Shown here: piece by piece, positions 57,470-64,000 of the stretch
Layout of the letters: the number at the start of each line of letters is the position of its first letter
Numbering within the stretch: position 1 is the stretch's first letter
Program-made: the position numbers and the translations under genes
Assembly (NCBI RefSeq): GCF_002864685.1
Contig: NZ_NMQZ01000005.1
Location: forward strand, 62,001-126,000
From: Alloalcanivorax mobilis
Lineage (GTDB): Bacteria > Pseudomonadota > Gammaproteobacteria > Pseudomonadales > Alcanivoracaceae
Direction: 5' to 3'
Length of the DNA stretch: 64,000 bases
Notes under the pieces: model-generated
The model's database searches: none
Told to the model about the DNA's origin: nothing
The model's input: the letters and a program-made list of their open reading frames with translations, nothing else

Positions 57470-57915
57470 AAACCCGTTCCCGATACCGCCTCGACTTCCG
57501 CGCTCTGATGGCTCAGTGCGAGTCCAATTACGCGCGCCTGCTGCCGTTGATCCGCGCCCTGGGCGACCAGGACACTCTCGATCTGGCGTTCGGTGACGAG
57601 CGGCCCCACACCCTCAACATCCGCGTGCTGGAGCGGGCCCCCTACACCACCACCCTGCGCTTGCAGGACCAGGCGTTGCACGACGCCATGCCCGCGCCCC
57701 GCCTCACGGTGCGTCTTTACCACGACGCGCGCGTGGCGGAGGTCACCGAGGCGAGCCCGTTCCAGCGCGTGCAGGCGCGCTATCCCTACCCCAACGACAA
57801 AATGCACCAGCGTGATGAAAAAGCGCAGTGGAACCGCTTTCTGGGCGAGTGGCTGAGCCACGTTCAGGAGCACGGCCGCGACGCGGCGCTGCACTGGCCG
57901 CGTGCCACTTCCTGA
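57466..57915 (+). CDS. DUF1249 (YqiB-like) protein
   Basis: This 149-residue protein of unknown function belongs to DUF1249, which lies between nudF and cpdA in many gammaproteobacteria, including E. coli (yqiB). The end YPYPNDKMHQRDEKAQWNRF is the conserved part of the family. GTG 57466 overlaps the nudF stop. Confidence 0.88.
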
Positions 57916-58212
57916 CCCTCGCGCCGGCGAGCGAAGAAACGGAACCGGGTTCCTGGCAAAGCGCCATTATCTTCGCTATAACCTAACCGCGCGCACCTTT
58001 TCCTGAACATTTTGTGCGTGCCGGCTTCACGCTGGCGGGCCCTTTTGACGCTATACTCGGGGGCGCGTAAAACCGGCAACGCCGGTTGTCCGTTCAACTT
58101 CCCTGGGGAGGGGAGGTCGCGGCCGGGGTGTCAGCCCGGCTGAGCGACAGCAATGGGGTGAGCGTGAAACACGCTCGGGAATGGGATCACGACAACAACG
58201 GGAGCGGTGATT

Positions 58213-59019
58213 TTGACGCAACCGGTTCAACCCCTGCGGGTGGTGCAGCTTTCCGATTTTCACCTGTTCGCGGACACGCAAGGCAAGCTGCTCGGGCTCA
58301 ATACCCAGGCCAGCCTTGAAACCGTGCTGGAGCGGGTGCGGGTCGAGCAACCCGACATGGATCTGATCATCGCCACCGGGGATCTCTCCCAGGATGGCTC
58401 CCTGGATTCGTACCATCGCCTGATCACGCTGCTCGATGGTTTCCGCGTGCCGGTGTACTGGCTGGAAGGCAACCACGATAAGCCGGCGCCGATGATCCAC
58501 GCCCTGCGCCAGCAGAAACACCGGGTCAGCCCGTGCGTGGCGGAGCTCGGTGCCTGGACGCTGATCATGCTCGATTCAACCATTCCCGGCGATGTGCCCG
58601 GTGAACTGTTCGAAGACGACTACCGTTTTCTGGAGCAGGCGTTGGCCGACGCCCGCGGCGAGCATGTCATGGTGGCGTTGCATCACCATCCGGTGGCCAT
58701 GGGCAGCCGCTGGCTGGATACACAGCTGGTGGGCAGCGCCGAGCGCTTTTTCCAGGTCATTGATGCGCACCGCAAAGTGCGCGCGGTGGCCTGGGGCCAT
58801 GTGCACCAGGAATTCCACGGCGAGCGCAACGGTGTGCGGCTGTTCTCGGTGCCCAGCACCTGCGTGCAATTCAAACCGGGCAGCGACGACTTCGCCGTGG
58901 ACGACGCCAACCCCGGTTACCGCTGGTTCGACTTGCACAACGATGGCCGCATCGACTCCGCCGTGAGCCGGGTCGAGGGCCTGGATTTCAAAGTGGATAT
59001 GTCCGCCGGCGGCTACTGA
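58213..59019 (+). CDS. cpdA: 3',5'-cyclic AMP phosphodiesterase
   Basis: CpdA hydrolyses cyclic AMP. The 268-residue calcineurin-like metallophosphoesterase shows all metal motifs: DFHLF near residue 16, GDLSQDGS near 57, GNHDKP near 88, HHHP near 159 and GHVHQ near 197. TTG 58213 is preferred because GGAG lies 8 nt upstream; a GTG at 58207 is too close to that site. It ends the nudF-DUF1249-cpdA neighbourhood, although a 297-bp gap with a TATACT (58052) suggests its own promoter. Confidence 0.93.
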   Translation: MTQPVQPLRVVQLSDFHLFADTQGKLLGLNTQASLETVLERVRVEQPDMDLIIATGDLSQDGSLDSYHRLITLLDGFRVPVYWLEGNHDKPAPMIHALRQQKHRVSPCVAELGAWTLIMLDSTIPGDVPGELFEDDYRFLEQALADARGEHVMVALHHHPVAMGSRWLDTQLVGSAERFFQVIDAHRKVRAVAWGHVHQEFHGERNGVRLFSVPSTCVQFKPGSDDFAVDDANPGYRWFDLHNDGRIDSAVSRVEGLDFKVDMSAGGY

Positions 59020-59076
59020 CGGTGGGCGCTGGCATGCCGACAAGGTCGGCGTCGGCGCCCCCAATCAGCGTGCCGC

Positions 59077-60390
59077 TCAGCGCATCTGCGCGGGCAGCCA
59101 GGTAACGATGATTGGAAAAAAGAAGATCAGCAGCGTGGTCACCGCTTCCATCACCAGAAACCAACTGGCGCCGCGAAACACGTCCACCAGCGGTGTGTCC
59201 TTGTCGATGCCCGCGGTGACATAGACGTTCAGCCCCACCGGTGGTGTGATCAGACCGATCTCGCACATCTTCACGGCCAGGATGCCGAACCACAACGGGT
59301 CGAAACCCAGTGAATGCACCGTGGGGAACAGGATCGGCATGGTGATCACCAGCATCGAGAAGGCATCCAGAAACATGCCCAGCGGCAGGTAGATCAGCAG
59401 GAGCACGCCAATCACCAACAGGGGAGGCAAGTCCAGGGCGGTGACGGTTTCCACGATCGCCTGAGGGGTCCCCACCAGGGTCAGGAAGTAGCTGAAGATG
59501 CCCGCGCCCAGCATGGTCATCAGGATCATCACGGTGGTGTTGATCGATGAGCGGAAGCTCTCTTTCAGCCGGGCGCCCAGTTTCGGGCGCGCCTGGCGCG
59601 AAAACAACAGCATCACGAAGGCAACGAAGGCGCCAACGGCGCCGGCTTCGGTGGGGGTCACCAGGCCCAGGTAGATACCGCCCAGCACCACGATGAACAG
59701 GATCAGCACCTGCCAGGCATCGGCCAATGAGCGCAAGCGTTCGCCCCAACCATAGGACGGCGCCCGCTGCGCGCCGGCGGGCATGATCCGGCGGCTGACC
59801 ACCATGATGCCAAGCACGAACACCAGCGTGGAGAGCAGGCCTGGCAACACCCCGGCCACCAGCATGGCGCCGGCGGACACTTCGGTCAGGGAAGCGTAGA
59901 AGATCAGCAGCACGCTGGGCGGAATCAGCACACCCAGCACGCCGCCGGCGGCGACGACGCCGGTGCTCAGGCGGCGGTCGTAGCCCGCTGCTTTCATTTC
60001 CGGAATCGCCACCGAGCCGACGGTGGCGGCGGTCGCCACGCTGGACCCCGAAGTGGCGGCGAAGCCGGCGCTGGTCAATACGCTGGCGATCGCCAGCCCG
60101 CCGGGCAGGCGCCCCACCCATTTGCGGGCCACGCCAAACAGCCGTTGGCCGACTCCCGCCTTCTGGGCGAAATTGCCCATCAGAATGAACAGAGGAATCA
60201 CCGCCAGCATGTAGACCGCGGTCTGAGTGTAGGAAAACGATTTGAGCCGAAGCAGGGCGAAGTTCAGATCCTCGACCATGGCGATGCCGGCAACGCCAGC
60301 CAGCGCCAGGGAGGCGAACACCGGAACGCCTACCGCCAGCAATACGAACACCAGGCCGACGGCCAGCAGGGTGGCGGTTATCTCATCCAT
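59077..60390 (-). CDS. dctM: TRAP transporter large permease subunit
   Basis: This 437-residue, 12-helix permease carries the ion-coupled solute translocation path. GSSVATAATVGSVAIPEMKAAG near residue 115 and AGGVLGVLIPPSVLLIFYA near 148 are typical DctM segments. It overlaps the dctQ stop by 8 nt. It is the last gene of the second TRAP operon. Confidence 0.93.
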   Translation of the reverse strand: MDEITATLLAVGLVFVLLAVGVPVFASLALAGVAGIAMVEDLNFALLRLKSFSYTQTAVYMLAVIPLFILMGNFAQKAGVGQRLFGVARKWVGRLPGGLAIASVLTSAGFAATSGSSVATAATVGSVAIPEMKAAGYDRRLSTGVVAAGGVLGVLIPPSVLLIFYASLTEVSAGAMLVAGVLPGLLSTLVFVLGIMVVSRRIMPAGAQRAPSYGWGERLRSLADAWQVLILFIVVLGGIYLGLVTPTEAGAVGAFVAFVMLLFSRQARPKLGARLKESFRSSINTTVMILMTMLGAGIFSYFLTLVGTPQAIVETVTALDLPPLLVIGVLLLIYLPLGMFLDAFSMLVITMPILFPTVHSLGFDPLWFGILAVKMCEIGLITPPVGLNVYVTAGIDKDTPLVDVFRGASWFLVMEAVTTLLIFFFPIIVTWLPAQMR

Positions 60391-60916
60391 GGCGCTTCTC
60401 CTGCACGGTCACGGCACCGTCGGCACGGGTGGGGACGCGGCCGATCAGAGCCAGCAGGCCATACAGCACCATCTGCACGGTGGCGAACCAGAGGCCCGCC
60501 GCCAGGATGATCTTCGCCCACCAGATCGGGAACTGAATACTGCCCCAGCGAAACTCGCGGATCTCGAAGGAATGAGCCGCGTCGATGGTGGAGGGCCAGG
60601 CCAGCAGACCCAAGGCCAGGGCGGCGGCGAACCAGGAAAAGGCGTTCATGGCTCTGGCCAGGGCCGCGGGCGCAAGGTTGACCAGGGCGTCCACCCGGAT
60701 GTGAGCGTTGTCCCGTTGCGTCCAGCCCAGGCCGAGAAACACGATCAGCACCAGGGCGATTTCCGAAAGCTCGAAAATGCCGGATATCGGTTGGCCGGTA
60801 ATCGCGCGGACACTCACGTCCACGGTGATGGCGAACATCAGGAACGCCAGGGCGATCAACGCGGCCGCTCCGAGCGCATCGGTAAGACCGCGAAACAATT
60901 TTTCGATCACAAGCAT
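60383..60916 (-). CDS. dctQ: TRAP transporter small permease subunit
   Basis: This 177-residue, four-helix membrane protein has the DctQ pattern (LAFLMFAITVDVSVRAITGQPISG near residue 20-43 and FLGLGWTQRDNAHIRVDAL near 58-76). It partners the large permease encoded just downstream with an 8-nt overlap. The binding-protein gene lies 47 nt upstream. Confidence 0.9.
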   Translation of the reverse strand: MLVIEKLFRGLTDALGAAALIALAFLMFAITVDVSVRAITGQPISGIFELSEIALVLIVFLGLGWTQRDNAHIRVDALVNLAPAALARAMNAFSWFAAALALGLLAWPSTIDAAHSFEIREFRWGSIQFPIWWAKIILAAGLWFATVQMVLYGLLALIGRVPTRADGAVTVQEKRHG

Positions 60917-60963
60917 GCTAGCCTCGCTGTTGTTATTCTCCGCGATTCATCTGCCTCGAAACC

Positions 60964-62067
60964 TCAGCGTGACAGTTCAGCCGCCAGTTCGATGGGACGT
61001 TTGAGGCTGCCGTTGGGGTCGTGCCGGGCGATGGCTTTGTCGATCAGCGACTGCATGCGCTCCCCGTCGATGCCCGCTGGCCTGGCCACGGTCTCGACCC
61101 ATTTGTTGACCTGCGCGGGCTGGATCAGCGCTTTGGCCTTGGCCATTTCCGCGTCGCCGAGGGCATTGAAATGGGCGCCTTCCTTGAGGGCCGTTTTCAA
61201 GTACTGACGAGAGGTAGCGCTGTAAATTTCACGGTATTTGCCGGCGTAGATTTCCTCTACCAGCTCGTTGCAGATACTTTGCACCGCGGATGGCATTTCT
61301 TCCCAGGTCCGCATGCTCATGACGGTGGCCGCCGGGCCATGGGGGCCATCGCCGATGTCCGTGAAGTAAGGAGCAATCTCATGAAGCTTATAGGCAATGG
61401 AGGTCATGAAATCGAAGCCGTACACGCCATCCAGAACGCCCCGCTCGAGCGCGGTGTAGACCTCCGGCGCCGCCATCGGGACGGCGGTGCCGCCGAGTCG
61501 CTCAATGACGTCGGTGGCCACGCCATAGCCACGAATCCGCTTGCCCTTGATGTCGGCCAGGGACTTGATCGGCTCGCGGGTCACCAGCGGCGCGTAGTAC
61601 CAGTTGGTCCAGTACATCACTTTGGCGCCATGCCGTTGCTCCCATTCCTCACGCAGCGGCGGGAATTCCTGATACAGGTCTCGGCAAACCAGTTGCAGTG
61701 CATCGGCGCGGTGCATGCGGAAATACCATTCCAAGCCACGGGTAACCGGTAGCTGTGCCTGATAATAGCCAGGAGAAATCAGTGCCATTTCCGAGGTGGT
61801 ATCGTGAATCGCGGAAAGGTGCTCGCCCACTTTGTTGAGCGATTGTGCCCAGAAGCGGCGGATGTTGACCGCTTTGCCAGCGCGTTTCTCCAGCTCATCC
61901 AGGAACCAGCCGTCCAGCCGTGACGGGCCGGCGGTCTCGGAAACGTAGCTGTCGAATTTGATGCGTAACGCGGACGAAGACCAGGCCGGCATGGAAAGCC
62001 CGCTCAGCATGCCGGCACCCGCCAGGGCCGCGCCGCCTTTCAGAAAGTCCCTTCTTTTTATTGTCAT
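60964..62067 (-). CDS. dctP: TRAP transporter solute-binding protein (DctP family, Tat-exported)
   Basis: This 367-residue periplasmic binding protein has a twin-arginine signal (MTIKRRDFLKGGAALAGAG). The DctP fold is seen in IKGKRIRGYGVATDVIERLG near residue 172, followed by AAPEVYTALERGVLDGVYGF near 198, where the arginine in the first segment usually contacts the substrate carboxylate. It is followed by dctQ and dctM. An acyl-CoA ligase gene lies 51 nt upstream, which suggests the solute is an acid that is CoA-activated on entry. Confidence 0.9.
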   Translation of the reverse strand: MTIKRRDFLKGGAALAGAGMLSGLSMPAWSSSALRIKFDSYVSETAGPSRLDGWFLDELEKRAGKAVNIRRFWAQSLNKVGEHLSAIHDTTSEMALISPGYYQAQLPVTRGLEWYFRMHRADALQLVCRDLYQEFPPLREEWEQRHGAKVMYWTNWYYAPLVTREPIKSLADIKGKRIRGYGVATDVIERLGGTAVPMAAPEVYTALERGVLDGVYGFDFMTSIAYKLHEIAPYFTDIGDGPHGPAATVMSMRTWEEMPSAVQSICNELVEEIYAGKYREIYSATSRQYLKTALKEGAHFNALGDAEMAKAKALIQPAQVNKWVETVARPAGIDGERMQSLIDKAIARHDPNGSLKRPIELAAELSR

Positions 62068-62118
62068 GATCTCTCTCCAGTTGTTGTTAACGGAACATTG
62101 CTTCGAGCGGTGGCAAAC

Positions 62119-63621
62119 TCAGGCGAGAGCTTCCAGTCGATTGCGCAGTTCGGTTTTGAGAATTTTCCCGTAATTGTTTTTGGGCAGCTCGTCGCAGAAA
62201 TAGTACTTTTTTGGCTTCTTGAATGACGCCATGTGATCGGTGAACCATCGGGTCAGGGTCTCCGCGTCGACATCGTCGGCGACCACGAAAGCGACCACGA
62301 TTTCACCCCATTCCGGATCGCGTTGGCCAACCACGGACACCTCACGCACGGCGGGGTGCAGCGACAGCACCTCTTCGATTTCTCGCGGATAGATGTTGCT
62401 GCCACCGGAAATGATCACGTCTTTGGAGCGGTCGGTCAGGGTGAGAAAGCCCTCTTCATCGATGAAACCGATATCGCCAGTGCGCAGCCAGCCATCGATC
62501 AGCGTCTTCTCGGTGGCTTCCGGATTGCGCCAGTAGCCGGCCATTACCGCTTGGCCGCGCACCGCGACCTCGCCGGGTTCGCCGGCGGGCAAGGGATGCA
62601 TGTGATCGTCCACCACCCGCACGTCCACGCAAGACTGGGCGCGCCCCACGGAGGCAAGCTGGCGCGCCCAGCCGGGGGCGTCGTGGTCGGAGATACGCCC
62701 GCGCTCCAGCGCGGTGATGGTCATCGGGCTCTCTCCCTGGCCGTAGACCTGTATAAAGCGCGGGCCGAGTATGTCCAGGGCCTCGCGAATGTCGGCGTTG
62801 TACATCGGCGCGCCGCCATAGATGATGCTTTTCAGGCCCTCGCCGTGTTCGCCCCGATGGCGGGCCTCGGCGACCAGACGCTTGACCATGGTGGGCGCCG
62901 CGAACATCGATACCCGGCCCAGATGCTTCGCCAGATCAAGCACCTCGGCGGCGTCGAAGCCCCGTGAACCGGGCAGCACATGCCGGGCTCCGCAACGCAC
63001 GTGAATGAAATTATAAAGGCCGGCGCCGTGGGACATGGGCGCGGCGTACAGGGCGGCATCGTCGCTGCTGACCGTGTCCACGTCGACGGCGTAACACAGG
63101 GACATGGCCACCAGGTTGCCGTGGGTGAGCATTACCCCTTTGGAGCGGCCAGTGGTGCCCGAGGTGTAGAACAACCAGGCCAGATCATCCTGGTGCCGTG
63201 AGCACGGTGGAACGATGGCGTTATCGCCCGCTGCCGGCAGATCGGCAACGGCGATCTCCGCGCCTTGCTTGTGTTCGTGGTCGGCCAGGGTGCGGCCGTC
63301 CTCCGTCACCACCAGTCGGCTCTCGGCGTTATTGACGATCCAGGCCGCTTCGGCGGCGTGTAGCTTGGCATTCACCGGCACGGCCACCGCGCCGGCCCAC
63401 CAGATGCCGTAAAGCACGGGCAGGTAATCAATGCTGTTCTTCATGAACACGGCGACCCGGTCGCCGGGTGCAATACCGTGCCGCTCGCCCAGCCAGGTGG
63501 CAATGGCAACGGCACGAGCGGCAAAGCCGTGGTAGTCCGCCACCGGCGTGGCGCCCTGGAACAGAGCCGGGCGGCGCGGATGGCACAAGGCCTGGTCGTG
63601 GAGCCAGTTGGCGATGTTCAT
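62119..63621 (-). CDS. Acyl-CoA synthetase/ligase (AMP-forming)
   Basis: This 500-residue adenylate-forming ligase has the P-loop YTSGTTGRSKGVMLTHGNL near residue 152, YGQGESPMTITAL near 296, TGDIGFIDEEGFLTLTDRSK near 390 and the catalytic-lysine end NNYGKILKTELRNRL near 480. Size and motifs fit medium/long-chain or aromatic acid CoA ligases. It lies 6 nt after the thiolase and just before a TRAP binding-protein gene, an import-and-activate arrangement. Confidence 0.9.
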   Translation of the reverse strand: MNIANWLHDQALCHPRRPALFQGATPVADYHGFAARAVAIATWLGERHGIAPGDRVAVFMKNSIDYLPVLYGIWWAGAVAVPVNAKLHAAEAAWIVNNAESRLVVTEDGRTLADHEHKQGAEIAVADLPAAGDNAIVPPCSRHQDDLAWLFYTSGTTGRSKGVMLTHGNLVAMSLCYAVDVDTVSSDDAALYAAPMSHGAGLYNFIHVRCGARHVLPGSRGFDAAEVLDLAKHLGRVSMFAAPTMVKRLVAEARHRGEHGEGLKSIIYGGAPMYNADIREALDILGPRFIQVYGQGESPMTITALERGRISDHDAPGWARQLASVGRAQSCVDVRVVDDHMHPLPAGEPGEVAVRGQAVMAGYWRNPEATEKTLIDGWLRTGDIGFIDEEGFLTLTDRSKDVIISGGSNIYPREIEEVLSLHPAVREVSVVGQRDPEWGEIVVAFVVADDVDAETLTRWFTDHMASFKKPKKYYFCDELPKNNYGKILKTELRNRLEALA

Positions 63622-63627
63622 GATCGG

Positions 63628-64000
63628 TTACGCCTCCCGCGCTTCGAGTACCGAAGCGAAGTTGGCGACGGCGGCGCCGCCCATATTGAAGACCAGGCCA
63701 AGCCCGGCGCCGCCACGGGCCTCGCCCACTGGCCGGCCGGTAAGTTGACGGAAAGCGAGAGCGTGCATGGAGACGCCGGTGGCGCCCACCGGGTGCCCCT
63801 TCGCCTTGAGACCGCCGGACAGATTCACCGGCAAGGCGCCGTCGGCGTACACCGTGCCGTCGTGCAAAGCGCGCTGACCCTGGCCGGCGGGGGCCAGGCC
63901 CATGGCCTCGTAGATCAACAATTCGGCGATCGTGAAGCAGTCGTGGACTTCGGCGAAATGCAGATCGCCGAGGGTGATGCCGGCGCGCTCGTAAGCGCCG
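63628..64000 (-). CDS. Thiolase family acetyl-CoA acyltransferase (5' part outside window)
   Basis: Only the C-terminal 123 or so residues are visible, running in from the right edge. HDCFTIAELLIYEAMGLAP and GGLKAKGHPVGATGVSMHAL are the histidine- and glycine-rich thiolase motifs near the end of the protein. The C-terminal cysteine of degradative thiolases (in CxGxG) appears as GGAGLGLVFNMGG, which is more like the SCP2/steroid-type thiolases, whose end reads this way. It is upstream in the same operon as the acyl-CoA ligase and TRAP genes. Confidence 0.87.
   Translation of the reverse strand, partial: GAYERAGITLGDLHFAEVHDCFTIAELLIYEAMGLAPAGQGQRALHDGTVYADGALPVNLSGGLKAKGHPVGATGVSMHALAFRQLTGRPVGEARGGAGLGLVFNMGGAAVANFASVLEAREA

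Overview
This window is GC-rich chromosomal DNA from a gammaproteobacterium. Gene content and order resemble the Pseudomonas side of the class: glnE-ilvE-waaF-waaC-waaG-waaP, argA-PiT-DUF47-GspE ATPase, and tolC/thiC/nudF/DUF1249/cpdA. The abundance of acyl-CoA and TRAP genes would suit a marine Alcanivorax-like hydrocarbon degrader. That genus call is inference, because no rRNA or other taxonomic marker is present. I saw no tRNA, rRNA, CRISPR array, prophage or intact insertion sequence.

Layout. 1-6558 (minus strand): pqiAB envelope lipid-transport genes, a 2Fe-2S flavin reductase, a methyltransferase, a MAPEG protein and a two-domain DsbA-fold protein. 6579-10792: ilvD, a vapBC toxin-antitoxin pair and argA. 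10957-17962: a PiT phosphate transporter with its DUF47 partner, an orphan GspE-type ATPase and glnE. 18069-34444: ilvE followed by a lipopolysaccharide (LPS) core block. It holds two heptosyltransferases, waaG, waaP, two more kinase-like genes, a sialic-acid cassette (neuB-neuC-neuA plus a polysialyltransferase-like enzyme), a pyruvyl transferase, a membrane glycosyltransferase, an LpxL-type acyltransferase and an O-antigen-ligase-like protein. hldE follows at 34719. 36769-49590: an acyl-CoA catabolic cluster (two SDRs, acyl-CoA dehydrogenase, enoyl-CoA hydratase, 3-hydroxyacyl-CoA dehydrogenase, acyl-CoA synthetase), a divergent ACAD10/11-type kinase, a TAXI-TRAP transporter and a TetR regulator. 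49930-59019: housekeeping genes (aldo/keto reductase, FAD oxidoreductase, waaA, tolC, thiC, nudF, DUF1249, cpdA). 59077-64000: a second TRAP transporter in a probable operon with an acyl-CoA ligase and a thiolase that runs off the window.

How it works together. The LPS genes build and phosphorylate the heptose core, and the sialic-acid cassette probably decorates it. The 36-49 kb cluster looks like an uptake-activate-phosphorylate-oxidise route for an unknown carboxylic acid. The separate APH-type kinase and ACAD-type enzyme match the two halves of human ACAD10/ACAD11 and the LvaA/LvaC pair of levulinate catabolism, so a 4-hydroxyacyl-CoA intermediate is a reasonable hypothesis. Three 14-bp palindromes of the form CTGAC-N4-GTCAG lie at 43777, 43913 and 45409, in the control regions of this cluster only. 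One sits just after a good promoter. They probably tie the synthetase operon, the kinase and the transporter into one regulon, with the nearby TetR protein as candidate regulator.

Non-coding structure is unusually rich. Intergenic arrays of 7-bp units, in four sequence families and often arranged as inverted pairs, recur at six places, and twice they supply the last codons and stop of a gene. A 265-bp MITE-like element with 31-bp inverted ends and a TA duplication separates the LPS kinase gene from neuB and supplies that kinase's stop codon.
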